A stretch of 64,000 nt of DNA. It comes from Oceanococcus atlanticus (GTDB lineage Bacteria; Pseudomonadota; Gammaproteobacteria; Nevskiales; Oceanococcaceae). The notes under the pieces are model-generated. The model had not been told where the DNA came from. It was given only the letters and a program-made list of their open reading frames with translations, and searched no databases. The stretch spans positions 558,001 to 622,000 of the forward strand of contig NZ_AQQV01000001.1 in the NCBI RefSeq assembly GCF_002088235.1, read 5' to 3'. Both the position numbers and the translations under genes were made by a program. Shown here one piece after another: positions 1-9,413 of this stretch (within the stretch, counting starts at the first letter, position 1; each line of letters opens with the position of its first letter).

Positions 1-300
1 ATGCGGTGAGATCAGATGCAGATGGGCCAGTTCGCCCAGCCCGGCCGCGCTGGCCGTACCGTAGGTGGCGTAGACCGCAAGCCCGAAACGCCGGGACAGG
101 CGCACCACGCCAGAGGCGTGATCCGAGTGCTCGTGGGTCACCAGCACGCCGTCTATGTCCGCTGGCGTGAGCCCGACCCGAGCCAGCCGCGCTTCGGTTT
201 CCTTGACCGAAAACCCGCAATCCACCAGTACCCGCGATTGCCCACTGCACACCACGGTGGCGTTGCCTTTGCTGCCACTGCCGAGGATCGCGAACTGCAT
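1..300 (-). CDS. MBL-fold metallo-hydrolase, N-terminal part (cut by window edge)
   Basis: The first 100 residues of a metallo-beta-lactamase-fold hydrolase read leftward from an ATG at 300, and the frame is still open at base 1. The start MQFAILGSGSKGNATVV is typical of the YycJ/WalJ-like branch. The metal-binding signature THEHSDH is intact at about residues 58-64. Members of this branch are zinc-dependent nucleases or hydrolases, but substrate cannot be read from the sequence. It lies just downstream of the DUF1820 gene and may be co-transcribed with it. The remaining metal ligands fall outside the window. Confidence 0.85.
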   Translation of the reverse strand, partial: MQFAILGSGSKGNATVVCSGQSRVLVDCGFSVKETEARLARVGLTPADIDGVLVTHEHSDHASGVVRLSRRFGLAVYATYGTASAAGLGELAHLHLISPH

Positions 301-309
301 GCGGCCGGC

Positions 310-633
310 CTAGCGTTCGGTCGGCGTGTAGATCGGGAAGGGCGTCACGTTGCTGCCGCCTTCGGCCTTGCTGATCTTGGCCTTGCCCTGCTTGTTGACC
401 ACGTCCACGCGCAGCACCGAATGCATCGGCAGAAAAAAGCTGTCGACGTCCTTGAACTGCTCCTTGAGTCGCTCTTCAGCGGGATCGACCACCACGCTGG
501 AGCGCTCGCCAAAGACCAGTTCGCCGATCTCGATGAAGCCGAACAGACCACCCTGGGAGACCTGGCGCGCGAAGATTTCGATCACCTCGCCCTGGGCCTG
601 ATAAACGACGCGATACAAATGCTGCTTGCTCAT
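310..633 (-). CDS. DUF1820 family protein
   Basis: A 107-residue soluble protein matching the DUF1820 family, known from gammaproteobacteria and without an established function. Recognisable family stretches are the start MSKQHLYRVVYQ, the ARQVSQGGLFGFIEI segment and FGERSSVVVDPAEERL, followed by LPMHSVLRVDVV. The length fits the family (about 100-110 residues). No signal peptide or membrane segment is visible. It is separated from bioA by 45 bases and precedes the metallo-hydrolase by 9 bases, so the two may share a transcript. No role is proposed. Confidence 0.85.
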   Translation of the reverse strand: MSKQHLYRVVYQAQGEVIEIFARQVSQGGLFGFIEIGELVFGERSSVVVDPAEERLKEQFKDVDSFFLPMHSVLRVDVVNKQGKAKISKAEGGSNVTPFPIYTPTER

Positions 634-678
634 CCGCGCATTATACGTTTTCAGGGCGCGCAGCAGGGTGTGTTTTGC

Positions 679-2019
679 CTACTCCGCAGTTGCCAGGGCG
701 ATGCCCTCACGGGTGATCTGGCCGATCCAGTCGATCTGCTCTTCGCTGATCACGTACGGCGGCATCCAGTACACCACATTGCCCAGCGGGCGCAGCAACG
801 CGCCCTGACTCAGACCGTGCTGATAAACCCGCAAGCCACGTCGCTCTTTCCAGTCGTAAGGTGTGCGTGTGGCCTTGTCAGCCACCATTTCGATCGCCAG
901 GGTCATGCCGTGCTGGCGTATGTCGCCCACATGCGGGTGATCAGCCAGCGGCGCTGCAGCCGCGGCCATGCGCTGGGCCAGGGCCTGATTGGCGCGAATG
1001 GTGTCGTTCTGCTCGAACAGATCCAGGGTGGCGTTGGCCACCGCACAAGCCAGCGGATTGCCGGTGTAGGAATGCGAGTGCAGAAAGGCACGCAGGGTCT
1101 GGTACTCGTCGTAGAACGCGTCGTAGACATTGTCGTCGGTGAGGACCACGGCAAGCGGCAGCCAGCCGCCGGTCAGCCCCTTGGACAAACACATGAAATC
1201 CGGGCGAATCTGCGCTTGCTCGCAGGCAAACAGGGTGCCGGTGCGGCCGAACCCGACCGCAATCTCATCTGCGATGAGATGGATATTGAACTCATCACAC
1301 AGCGCTCGCAGCCCGCGCAGATATTCGGGGTCGTACATGCGCATGTTGCCGGCGCACTGGATCAGCGGCTCGACGATCACGGCGCAGACTTCACCGGCGT
1401 GGCGCTCGAACGCAGCGCGCATGTCCTCAAGCTTGCGCCTGGCATGTTCCACCGGCGTTTCGCCCGACTCGCACTGGTAGTTGTCGGGACCCGGCACGCA
1501 GATGGCATCGAGCAGCAGTGGCTCGTAGGTTTCCTTGTACAGGGCCACGTCGCCGACGCTCAAGGCCCCCAGGGTTTCACCGTGGTACGCATTGCTCAGG
1601 TGGATGAAACGGGTGCGCTGCTCGCCTCGATTACGCCAGTAGTGAAAGCTCATCTTGAGCGCCACTTCGACCGCCGCCGAGCCATTATCGGCGAAGAACA
1701 TCTTATCGAAGCCGGCCGGTGCCAGCTTGAGCACACGTTCGGCCAGCTCCACCGCCGGCTCATGGGTGTGACCAGCAAAGATCACATGCTCCAGCTTGGC
1801 GGCCTGTCGACTGATCGCCTCGACGATATGCGGATGGCAGTGGCCAAAAATATTCACCCACCAGGAGCTGATGATGTCGAGGTAACGCTTGCCCGCGGTG
1901 TCGTACAGCCACACACCCTCACCCCGATCGACCTCGATCAGGGGCAGGGTTTCGTGGTCCTTCATCTGCGTGCACGGGTGCCAGATGCGCTTGAGATCAC
2001 GCTGCGCCAGTGTGCTCAT
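679..2019 (-). CDS. bioA: Adenosylmethionine-8-amino-7-oxononanoate aminotransferase
   Basis: A 446-residue class-III PLP aminotransferase of biotin synthesis. It transfers the amino group of S-adenosylmethionine to 7-keto-8-aminopelargonate, giving 7,8-diaminopelargonate. Family marks are the opening RDLKRIWHPCTQMKDHE, FFADNGSAAVEVALKM, the cofactor-pocket aspartate in IADEIAVGFGRTG and the Schiff-base lysine in LSKGLTGGWLP. Full length for BioA. It is only 6 bases downstream of the symporter gene, so it may be read from the ectoine-side transcript, although its function is unrelated. No other bio gene is in the window. Confidence 0.95.
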   Translation of the reverse strand: MSTLAQRDLKRIWHPCTQMKDHETLPLIEVDRGEGVWLYDTAGKRYLDIISSWWVNIFGHCHPHIVEAISRQAAKLEHVIFAGHTHEPAVELAERVLKLAPAGFDKMFFADNGSAAVEVALKMSFHYWRNRGEQRTRFIHLSNAYHGETLGALSVGDVALYKETYEPLLLDAICVPGPDNYQCESGETPVEHARRKLEDMRAAFERHAGEVCAVIVEPLIQCAGNMRMYDPEYLRGLRALCDEFNIHLIADEIAVGFGRTGTLFACEQAQIRPDFMCLSKGLTGGWLPLAVVLTDDNVYDAFYDEYQTLRAFLHSHSYTGNPLACAVANATLDLFEQNDTIRANQALAQRMAAAAAPLADHPHVGDIRQHGMTLAIEMVADKATRTPYDWKERRGLRVYQHGLSQGALLRPLGNVVYWMPPYVISEEQIDWIGQITREGIALATAE

Positions 2020-2025
2020 TCCACT

Positions 2026-3453
2026 TTATCCGGAAGATTTAGCCCCATGCAGGGCCGTGGCCTGCGGGACCCAACGTTGAAAAATCAGATACGCCAGCAC
2101 ACCGACCATAATCCCCGGCATGCCCTCATAAACCGCATCGTGCCAGCCCAGGCCGCGCCAGGCCAGCGCCGTGGCCAGGCCGCTCAGCGTCATCAGCACA
2201 GCAATCCCCTGGCGTGGTCGCCCGCCGAAGGCCCAGACCAGCAGGATCGGCCCAAACGCCGACGCCAACCCCGACCAGGCGAAGATCACCAGCGAAAACA
2301 CCGACTGCTTGTTGGCCAGCGCCCAGGCCAGTGCCAGAGCCGTCAAGGCCACCGTGGTGAGCTTGAGCAAGGCCGGACGCTCGATCTGGCGCGGCAGCAA
2401 ATCATGCGTCACCGCTGCCGAACAGCCCAGCACCAGCGAATCTGCGGTCGACAATGTGGCCGCAAAAATGCCCGCCAGAATCAGCCCCACCAACACCGGT
2501 GGCATCAAAGCCTGTGCCATCAGCGGCAGGGCAAGTTCAGCATCAAAGCTGCCGCTGTCGGACAGGTACACGCGAGAGAGCAAACCCACCGCGGTGGCCA
2601 TGGCGTAAAACACGCTGAACCACAGGTAGTACCACACCCGCATGCGCATCATCTGACCAGCCGACTGCAAGGTCATGAAGCGCACCATCACGTGCGGCTG
2701 ACCAATTACCGAGAGCCCCGCAAACAGCCAGCTCAGGGCAAACAGCAGCCCGCCGGCCAGACCCGGCACAACCAGATCCTTGGGAAACCAGTCGAGATAA
2801 CCATCGACCTGATCCATCGCCGCAACTGCAGCCTGCGGGCCGCCCAGCGCCGACACCGCCATGATCAGCAGCAAGCCCATGGACACAATCATCACCATGG
2901 ACTGCGCGGCATCGGTCCAGATCGAGGCGCGAATACCACCGGCCACGCAGTACACCGCAACCATCACCGCACCGATCACCGCGCCTGTCCATATCGGCCA
3001 CTCGAACAGCACGTGCAAGGCTTTGCTGCCGGCGACCAGTTGAGCCCCGGTGTAGGCGAGCAGGAACACCGCCGAAATTGCCCCGGCCAGACGCTGCCAA
3101 TGCGGCCAACTCTCTCCACCCCACTGACTCAGCACGCCGGCGAAGCTAACCTCACCGGTGCGCTCGGCCGCCTCACGCAACTTGCGATGGACCAGGAAGG
3201 AGGCAATCAGATCACCAGTGATCCAGCCCAGCATCAGCCAGATCGAGGCCAGACCGGTGGCGTAGGTGTAACCGATCACCCCGATGAACATGTAGCCACT
3301 GTTGTTAGTGGCAACCGCTGACAGCCCGACTAGCCAGGGCTGAATACTGCTGCTGGCCAGGTAGTAGTCGTGCTTGGTCCCACGCGCGCGCCGCGCAGAA
3401 CTGATGCCGACCGCGACGATCGCCGCAAGAAACACAAGAAAACTGGCGACCAC
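2026..3453 (-). CDS. Sodium:solute symporter (SSS family, PutP-like)
   Basis: A 475-residue polytopic membrane protein with about 12-13 hydrophobic helices. It has the SSS-family N-terminus (YYLASSSIQPWLVGLSAVATNNSG) and the ILAGIFAATLSTADSLVLG segment that carries sodium-site serines. The family couples sodium entry to uptake of proline, betaine or related solutes. The start is GTG, backed by a good ribosome site (GGGAGG about 8 bases upstream). It lies 33 bases after ask in the ectoine cluster, so compatible-solute uptake (proline or ectoine) is a reasonable inference, but the substrate is not proven by sequence. Confidence 0.85.
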   Translation of the reverse strand: MVASFLVFLAAIVAVGISSARRARGTKHDYYLASSSIQPWLVGLSAVATNNSGYMFIGVIGYTYATGLASIWLMLGWITGDLIASFLVHRKLREAAERTGEVSFAGVLSQWGGESWPHWQRLAGAISAVFLLAYTGAQLVAGSKALHVLFEWPIWTGAVIGAVMVAVYCVAGGIRASIWTDAAQSMVMIVSMGLLLIMAVSALGGPQAAVAAMDQVDGYLDWFPKDLVVPGLAGGLLFALSWLFAGLSVIGQPHVMVRFMTLQSAGQMMRMRVWYYLWFSVFYAMATAVGLLSRVYLSDSGSFDAELALPLMAQALMPPVLVGLILAGIFAATLSTADSLVLGCSAAVTHDLLPRQIERPALLKLTTVALTALALAWALANKQSVFSLVIFAWSGLASAFGPILLVWAFGGRPRQGIAVLMTLSGLATALAWRGLGWHDAVYEGMPGIMVGVLAYLIFQRWVPQATALHGAKSSG

Positions 3454-3486
3454 GTGCGGCCCTCCCCCAGAGTCAGTTGGTGAACC

Positions 3487-4935
3487 TTAGGCGGCGCAGA
3501 TGGCCTCACCGTGATCGTGAACCTCGACCAGATGCTTATGCAGACTGCGCACCGCATTCTCGTAGTCCGCGATATCCAGAATGAACTGCATATCCACCTG
3601 GCGCATGGACTGGTGCATAGCCAGAATGCTGATGCCCGATTCAGCCAGGGCACCGACCGCACGCGACAGCATCCCAGGAATCTTCATGTCGCTGCCGATG
3701 GCTGACACCACCGCCACCTTGCGCACCTGAATTTCGCATTCCGGAAAACGCTCTTCGATCACCGCCCGAATACGCTTGACCGTCTTCAGGTTGGTCGAGA
3801 GATAGTGGGTGATGGTGTTGGCGTTGATGTCCTTGGTCACAATGCCGGCCTTGAAACGCTGCGTGGCCTTGAGCAGTTCGGAATCGTAGGTGGCGATGAA
3901 ACCGCTCATTTCCTGATCGAAACACTCCACCGCATAAACATCGCGACGCCCGGCGATGATCTCCACCCGCGGCGTCTCGCTGACGTAATCACGGGTGATC
4001 AGGGTGCCGCTGTGCTCCGGCTCAAAGGTGTTCTTCACCCTCAGGGGAATATCGCTCTGGCGCAAACCCTTGGCGGCACGCGGGTGGATGGCTTCCATGC
4101 CCAGATTGGACAGCTGATCGGCCACGTCATAATTGGTACGCCCAATCGGCACCACATTGTCCGCACCGGCCAGACGCGGATCCGCGCTGCTCAGGTGATA
4201 TTCCTTGTGGATGATCGCCTCGCGCGCATGCGTCAGCACCGCAATACGGCTAAAGGTAATTTCCGAATAACCGCGGTCGTAGCTCGACATCAGCCCGTCC
4301 TGGCTGTGCGCATAACCGGTCGCGATGGGCAACTCGCAGCTCAGGTCGACATCGGCCAGCGCGCGTTTGATGTGCTCATCCAGGGAGTAATGCTTCTCGG
4401 CATTCCAGCCGGACAAATCCAGGAAACGGGCGTTGATGCCATCACGTTTGAGCAGTTCAGCGGTGTTCCAGGCGCTGTGCGCCTCACCCAGGCTGGCGAG
4501 CATTTCACGCACGGTCAGCAGGTGTGCATCGAGCTCGAAATGGCCATGCGCACACAGGCTTTGCAGATCCGACAAGCAACGTTCGGCGTCATCCAGACGC
4601 TCACCGATAAAGGTTTCTGCGCGCACCAGATCATTGCGATCGGCAAACAGATCGCGGTTGATCTCGGTCATCTTCTGACGCACTGCGGTGAGCGCGTCAC
4701 GCCAGTCCTGATCTTCATCCGCATTGGCAAACAGGGCGTAAACGCCCGGTCGCCCGGTGTGTTTGCTCTCCAGCAGCAGATCGGTCATGCCGCCATAAGC
4801 GGAGACCACAAATACGCGCTGATACAGATCCTTGAGACGGCCCTGATGCAGGATCACGCTGTCGCGCACCGCCTCGTAATTGCTCATCGACGTTCCGCCG
4901 ATTTTCTCTACCGTATGTTTATTCAGTTGGGACAT
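3487..4935 (-). CDS. ask: Ectoine-specific aspartate kinase (Ask_Ect)
   Basis: A 482-residue aspartokinase that phosphorylates L-aspartate, feeding aspartate semialdehyde to EctB. The N-terminus VEKIGGTSMSNYEAVRDS is the kinase nucleotide-binding segment. The ACT region lies near the C-terminus (VVSAIGSDMKIPGMLSRAV, then a second ACT-like stretch). The sequence resembles the Ask_Ect type found beside ectABC, which in characterised cases is less feedback-inhibited than the housekeeping enzyme. It follows ectC by 32 bases and has an AGGA ribosome site. Its position as fourth gene of the ect operon supports the assignment. Confidence 0.93.
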   Translation of the reverse strand: MSQLNKHTVEKIGGTSMSNYEAVRDSVILHQGRLKDLYQRVFVVSAYGGMTDLLLESKHTGRPGVYALFANADEDQDWRDALTAVRQKMTEINRDLFADRNDLVRAETFIGERLDDAERCLSDLQSLCAHGHFELDAHLLTVREMLASLGEAHSAWNTAELLKRDGINARFLDLSGWNAEKHYSLDEHIKRALADVDLSCELPIATGYAHSQDGLMSSYDRGYSEITFSRIAVLTHAREAIIHKEYHLSSADPRLAGADNVVPIGRTNYDVADQLSNLGMEAIHPRAAKGLRQSDIPLRVKNTFEPEHSGTLITRDYVSETPRVEIIAGRRDVYAVECFDQEMSGFIATYDSELLKATQRFKAGIVTKDINANTITHYLSTNLKTVKRIRAVIEERFPECEIQVRKVAVVSAIGSDMKIPGMLSRAVGALAESGISILAMHQSMRQVDMQFILDIADYENAVRSLHKHLVEVHDHGEAICAA

Positions 4936-4967
4936 GCCTTCCTCAGTCGAAACCGGTGGCGACGCGC

Positions 4968-5369
4968 TTACGCGTCAGCCACGGCCTCGGCTTCAAGTTC
5001 GTAAGCACCATCGGCGTTGTGCACTTCCTTGCCGTGCAGCGGCGGGTTGAACACACAAGCCATCTTCATTTCGCGGCGGGCGCGCAGAATGTGCTTGTCG
5101 TTCTTGTCGAGGATGTAGATGGTGCCCGGCTCGATCGGGTAAACCTTGCCATCGGCAATGGTTTCCACCTCGCCCTCACCGCTCATGCAGTACACCGACT
5201 CCAGATGGTTCTGGTAATGCAGGTGCAGCTCGGCGCCTTCATAAATCGTGGTGATGTGGAAGGAAAAGCCCATGTTGTCGTTCTTGAGCAGCAGACGGGT
5301 ACTTTCCCAGCCCTCGGACACCACACGGCGGTCGCCTTTCTCGGCGTCTTTGAGATTACGTACGATCAT
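4968..5369 (-). CDS. ectC: L-ectoine synthase
   Basis: A 133-residue cupin-fold enzyme that cyclises N-gamma-acetyl-L-2,4-diaminobutyrate to ectoine by removing water. Characteristic segments are [16 protein letters not shown], the cupin residues in [24 protein letters not shown] and [15 protein letters not shown]. Length is normal for EctC. It lies 14 bases after ectB, with an AGGGA ribosome site, in the canonical ectA-ectB-ectC order. Confidence 0.97.
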   Translation of the reverse strand: MIVRNLKDAEKGDRRVVSEGWESTRLLLKNDNMGFSFHITTIYEGAELHLHYQNHLESVYCMSGEGEVETIADGKVYPIEPGTIYILDKNDKHILRARREMKMACVFNPPLHGKEVHNADGAYELEAEAVADA

Positions 5370-5383
5370 GTTGGTGTCCCTGT

Positions 5384-6682
5384 TTATTCCGCAGCTTCAA
5401 AAAAATCGCGCTCTTCCGGCACTTCGTCGACCTTGGCCAGAACCTCGGCCACGCTGTCTTCGACAATCTTGAGACCGGCACGCAGGTTGTCTTCGCTGAT
5501 GATCAGCGGGCACAGGGTTTTAACCACATGGTCATCGGCACCACTGGTTTCGATGATCAGCCCACGGCGGAACGCCGCCTTGGTGATCTTGCCGGCGATC
5601 TCGCCGTTCACGCAGTTGAGGCCCTGCATCATGCCGCGACCACGGCAGGTGAAGTTGCCCTCGCCGTACTTGTCGGCAATGCGGCCCAGATGCTCTTCGA
5701 TGATCTGACCCTTGGCACGCACCTGCGCGGCAAACGTGTCATCCGACCAGAATTCGTTGATCGCCGTGGTGGCGGTCACAAAAGCCATATTGTTGCCACG
5801 GAAGGTGCCGTTGTGCTCACCCGGGCGCCACTGGTCCAGCTCCGGACGCAGCAACACCACCGCCAACGGCAGACCGTAGCCACTGAGCGACTTGGACAGG
5901 GTCACGATGTCCGGCTTGATACCGGCTTCCTCGAAGCTGAAGAAACGGCCGGTGCGGCCACAGCCGGCCTGAATGTCATCAACGATGAGCAGCACATCGT
6001 GCTGTTTGCACACGGCATCCAGGTTGCGCAGCCATTCCATGCTGGCGGCGTTGATACCACCTTCACCCTGCACGGTCTCAACAATGACCGCAGCCGGATG
6101 ATCAACACCGCTGCTCGAATCGCTGAGCAATTTGTCGAGGTAAGCGGTGGTGTCGATGTCCTCGCCAAGATAACCGTCGTAGGGCACGCGTGACACGCCG
6201 TTGAGGCTGACACCGGCCGCACCTCGGTGATGCGAGTTACCGGTCAGTGCCAGGGACCCCAGCGACACCCCATGAAAACCGTTGGTGAAGGCGATGATGT
6301 TCTCGCGCCCAGTGCAGTTGCGCGCCACCTTGATCGCCGCTTCCACGGCGTTGGTGCCGGTTGGCCCGGTGAACTGGACCATGTACTCCAGATCACGCGG
6401 CTTGAGGATTTTCTCGTTCAGGGTTTCGAGAAACTCGCGCTTGGCATCAGTGTGGAGATCAAGACCGTGGGTAATGCCGTTGTCTTCGATATACGCCATC
6501 AAGGCTTTCTTAAGAATCGGGTTGTTATGCCCGTAATTCAGGGTGCCCGCACCACCGAGAAAGTCGAGATATTGGTTGCCATCCGTGTCATACAAAAACT
6601 CACCTTCGGCTTTGTGAAAAAGACGCGGAAAGGCACGTGCATAACTTTGAACTTCGGATTCGATTTCTTCGAAGATTTTCAT
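5384..6682 (-). CDS. ectB: Diaminobutyrate--2-oxoglutarate transaminase
   Basis: A 432-residue class-III PLP aminotransferase converting aspartate semialdehyde plus glutamate into L-2,4-diaminobutyrate, the first committed ectoine step. Visible marks include [15 protein letters not shown], the cofactor aspartate in [19 protein letters not shown] and the PLP lysine in [13 protein letters not shown]. The ATG is 2 bases beyond the ectA stop, so the two are translationally close. Length is normal. No alteration of catalytic residues was noticed. Confidence 0.97.
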   Translation of the reverse strand: MKIFEEIESEVQSYARAFPRLFHKAEGEFLYDTDGNQYLDFLGGAGTLNYGHNNPILKKALMAYIEDNGITHGLDLHTDAKREFLETLNEKILKPRDLEYMVQFTGPTGTNAVEAAIKVARNCTGRENIIAFTNGFHGVSLGSLALTGNSHHRGAAGVSLNGVSRVPYDGYLGEDIDTTAYLDKLLSDSSSGVDHPAAVIVETVQGEGGINAASMEWLRNLDAVCKQHDVLLIVDDIQAGCGRTGRFFSFEEAGIKPDIVTLSKSLSGYGLPLAVVLLRPELDQWRPGEHNGTFRGNNMAFVTATTAINEFWSDDTFAAQVRAKGQIIEEHLGRIADKYGEGNFTCRGRGMMQGLNCVNGEIAGKITKAAFRRGLIIETSGADDHVVKTLCPLIISEDNLRAGLKIVEDSVAEVLAKVDEVPEERDFFEAAE

Positions 6683-6684
6683 GA

Positions 6685-7233
6685 TTATTTTTCGCTCTGA
6701 ATGGAAAAGGGACCGATGCGCAGCAGATGTTCGTCATCGTGCGCACCATGGAAATGCGTATCGCGCGTGAAATGAACCGCAGAATCCAGCGCGGCACCGC
6801 GGCGCCGGGCAAACGCCCGAAACAAAGCCCATGAGGCCTCGTTGTCCGGCGTAATGGTGGTTTCCAGGTAACGCAATGCGCTGAGTTCGGGGCGCTCGAG
6901 AATCGCGTTGATCATGCGGCCCGCCAGGCCACAACCACGCGCCTCTTCACCCACCGCCACCTGCCACAAGAAGAAGGTGTCAGGTCGCTCGGGGACGACA
7001 TAGCCGGACACGAATCCGACCAGTTGCCCATCCCGTTCAGCGGCCACACCGGTGGCGGCAAAATGGCTGCACTGCAGGAGATTGCAGTAGATTGAGTTTT
7101 CGTCCAGCGGTTTGCACCGCGCCACCAGCTTGTGCAGGTGGGGACCATCCTGCGCCGTGGGTTTACGCAGAACGATGTTGGAGGTCTCAGACTCCGGGCC
7201 TTTTGGGCTCATGTATTTTTCGAGTGTCTGCAT
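6685..7233 (-). CDS. ectA: Diaminobutyrate acetyltransferase
   Basis: A GNAT-fold acetyltransferase of 182 residues that acetylates L-2,4-diaminobutyrate at N-gamma. The core reads [18 protein letters not shown], then [17 protein letters not shown] and the acetyl-CoA loop [16 protein letters not shown] chose the ATG at 7233 because a GGAGTGG ribosome site sits at proper distance. An in-frame ATG lies upstream near 7260 without such a site, and another at 7212 would also give a full GNAT domain. It is the first gene of ectA-ectB-ectC-ask. The DNA upstream has paired hairpins (see 7311-7342). Confidence 0.95.
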   Translation of the reverse strand: MQTLEKYMSPKGPESETSNIVLRKPTAQDGPHLHKLVARCKPLDENSIYCNLLQCSHFAATGVAAERDGQLVGFVSGYVVPERPDTFFLWQVAVGEEARGCGLAGRMINAILERPELSALRYLETTITPDNEASWALFRAFARRRGAALDSAVHFTRDTHFHGAHDDEHLLRIGPFSIQSEK

Positions 7234-7310
7234 CAGAACCACTCCGCCACACCATGGCATCACGCGATGGGCATACGTCGGAATCTGCGAGAGATCTCGT
7301 GAGGGTCAAA

Positions 7311-7342
7311 GAAGCCGAGGCTTCTCAACTGCAAGGGCAGTT
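7311..7342 (-). promoter_or_regulatory. Twin hairpins in the ectA upstream region
   Basis: Two perfect inverted repeats lie 2 bases apart, about 80-110 bases ahead of the ectA start. The first is GAAGCC-GA-GGCTTC (7311-7324), the second AACTGC-AAGG-GCAGTT (7327-7342). They could be operators or leader RNA hairpins that tune ectoine synthesis. No uridine run follows, so they are not ordinary terminators. Function is inference. Confidence 0.45.
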
Positions 7343-7597
7343 ATACGGGGAGACACATCTCCACCCGCAAATCGGAGCAAGGTCCGACGTCTGTACTGGC
7401 GCTTTGAGCGTAGCCAAACACCGCAGCCCACAGGGCTATCACATCACGATTCAGTATCTGAATCCGGTGTTTGATTGGTTCGAATACAGAGTAACTTTTT
7501 CAAGTAGGTGGCCAAGCATGGCATACAAGACGAAAAAAGTCCAGAAAACCAAGATTTTACGCCGTCATGATAGCGCCATATAAGGCCTTTAAAATGG

Positions 7598-7620
7598 CCG
7601 ATTAAGGGGTATTTAATCGG
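7598..7620 (-). terminator. Probable cheA terminator
   Basis: A perfect 8-base inverted repeat, CCGATTAA/TTAATCGG, with a 7-base loop lies 10 bases beyond the cheA stop. On the minus strand it is followed by CCATTTTAAAGG, a short and imperfect T tract. It is a plausible but weak intrinsic terminator for the flagellar/chemotaxis operon. Confidence 0.55.
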
Positions 7621-7629
7621 GTTGAATGG

Positions 7630-9411
7630 TCAGCATTTTATAGCCCCGGAACGCAGGCTTTTGAGCATGCCAACAGGGTCGAGAATCAACGCAACCCGTC
7701 CATCGCCGGTGACCGTTGCCCCCGAAAATCCAACAAGGTCGGTCAACGGTGGCCCCAGCGGCTTGATCACCACCTCTTCGCGCCCGATCACACTGTCCAC
7801 AACCAGCCCAAAACGGTCACTACCGCTGCGCAACAGCACCATATGGGCTCGTTGCGGGACATCCTCATATTCGCCGCACCAGGGCCCCAGCAGCAGCACC
7901 GGCACCGGATCATCATCAAGCCTGTAGACCCAGCGCCCATCCACCCGGGTGTAGCGTTCCGGGTCAAACATCAGCACATCGTCCACATTGGATAACGGCA
8001 CAGAGAAAATACGCTGCCCGGCGCGAACCATCAGACTGGCCATGATCGCCAATGTCAGTGGCAGGCGCAGCTCCATGGTGCTGCCCTCGCCCAGAGTCGA
8101 ATCAATGTGGATACGCCCGTTGAGTTGGTCGATGCGGTTCTTGACCACATCCATACCGACCCCGCGCCCGGACACATCAGAAACCTCATCTCGGGTTGAG
8201 AAACCCGCCATGAAGATAATGCGGAAACAATCCGCGCTGTCCATGCGCGCCGCCTCGTCCTGATCCAGCACGCCACGCTCGACCGCTTTGGCACGCAAGC
8301 GATTGGGGTCCATGCCGGCGCCGTCATCAATAATGCGGATGACGATGTCGTCACCTTCCTGAGCCGCCGACAGCCTGACCGTGCCCTGCTCCGGCTTACC
8401 GACCGCACGGCGCTGCTCGGGCGACTCAATACCGTGGTCAACGGCATTACGAACCAGATGAATCAGCGGGTCGGCCAGAGCCTCGACCAGATTTTTGTCC
8501 AGTTCAGTGTCCTCGCCGTGTAACTCCAGCGACACCTGCTTGCCCAGCGAACGCGCCAGATCACGGACAATACGCGGAAAACGCGAGAACACCTTGCGTA
8601 TGGCCTGCATGCGAATTTTCATCACCGCGCCCTGCAGCTCGGTGGTCACGCGATCAATGCGCGCAGAAACCCGGGTCGCTTCTTCGCCGAGTTGGCTGCC
8701 ACGCCCCAGCGCCTTGAGTTGATTGCGCGCCAGCACCAACTCGCCTATGAGGTTCATCACCGCATCGAGCCGCACGGTGTCGACGCGAATCGAGGACTCG
8801 ACCGCTTTGGCAGGTGGCGATGCCTTGCTCGCAACAGCCGCGGGCACGCTGTCCGCTGGCGCAACCGATGACGGAGACTCACCAGCCGGCGGCGACACCA
8901 CTTCCGCCGCGGGCGGGCTTGGTGTCGAGGCTGGCACACCGTGCATCTGATCCAGCAGCGCATCCAGATCCACGTCGTCAGGAACATTGTCGAGATCGAT
9001 CTGCGATGCCGCCGGCGCTGCACTTGATACCGCGGACGCACCGGCCAGATCACGCAGACGTTCGAGCAAAGCCGGATCCGCCGCAGCCGGCGCGTCGCCT
9101 GCCGCCAGGGCGGCATGCTGCGCCTGCAACTGATCCACCGCGGCTGACAGCGCATCCACCATATCCGCGCTCAAAGCGTATTTGTGGCTGCGCAGCCCGT
9201 TGCACAATTCTTCCGCCACATGGCACAAATTAACCAGCGGCTCCAGGTTGAGAAAACCGGCCCCGCCCTTGACGGTATGAAAACAGCGGAACACCGCGTT
9301 GAGCAGATCGGCATCCTCGGGGCTCGCCTCCAGATCGACGATCTGCTGCCCAAGGTTGGCGATCAGCTCTTCGCTTTCAACCAGAAAGTCCTGCAGGATT
9401 TCGTCATCCAC
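7630..9411 (-). CDS. cheA: Chemotaxis histidine kinase CheA (short form)
   Basis: A 593-residue chemotaxis kinase. The Hpt domain is at the N-terminus with phospho-accepting His45 in CFHTVKGGAGFL. A proline/alanine/serine-rich linker runs from about 135 to 215. Dimerisation and ATPase domains follow (N box HLVRNAVDHGIES, then DDGAGM and GRGVGMDVVKNRI). A CheW-like regulatory domain ends the protein. There is no obvious P2 CheY-docking domain, so it is shorter than the E. coli enzyme. It autophosphorylates under receptor control and passes phosphate to CheY. It follows cheZ by 2 bases as last gene of the operon. Confidence 0.95.
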   Translation of the reverse strand: MDDEILQDFLVESEELIANLGQQIVDLEASPEDADLLNAVFRCFHTVKGGAGFLNLEPLVNLCHVAEELCNGLRSHKYALSADMVDALSAAVDQLQAQHAALAAGDAPAAADPALLERLRDLAGASAVSSAAPAASQIDLDNVPDDVDLDALLDQMHGVPASTPSPPAAEVVSPPAGESPSSVAPADSVPAAVASKASPPAKAVESSIRVDTVRLDAVMNLIGELVLARNQLKALGRGSQLGEEATRVSARIDRVTTELQGAVMKIRMQAIRKVFSRFPRIVRDLARSLGKQVSLELHGEDTELDKNLVEALADPLIHLVRNAVDHGIESPEQRRAVGKPEQGTVRLSAAQEGDDIVIRIIDDGAGMDPNRLRAKAVERGVLDQDEAARMDSADCFRIIFMAGFSTRDEVSDVSGRGVGMDVVKNRIDQLNGRIHIDSTLGEGSTMELRLPLTLAIMASLMVRAGQRIFSVPLSNVDDVLMFDPERYTRVDGRWVYRLDDDPVPVLLLGPWCGEYEDVPQRAHMVLLRSGSDRFGLVVDSVIGREEVVIKPLGPPLTDLVGFSGATVTGDGRVALILDPVGMLKSLRSGAIKC

Positions 9412-9413
9412 AC

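Larger units (their letters stand above)
7234..7629. other. Gene-free stretch between ectA and cheA
   Basis: About 400 bases with no believable protein gene. It must hold the ectA promoter and leader (minus strand) and the transcription end of cheA. Two adjacent perfect inverted repeats (7311-7324 and 7327-7342) and the cheA-proximal hairpin (7598-7620) are listed separately. The part from about 7480 to 7590 is clearly AT-richer than its surroundings, as expected of a promoter zone. No -35/-10 pair could be chosen with confidence. Confidence 0.6.

Noticed and set aside
16-3321. An 1101-codon open frame on the plus strand.
   Set aside because: It is antisense to the metallo-hydrolase, DUF1820, bioA and symporter genes. 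Its translation has no domain logic, and long antisense frames are common in GC-rich DNA.
3805-5004. A 399-codon plus-strand frame.
   Set aside because: Antisense to the ectoine aspartate kinase, which is full length.
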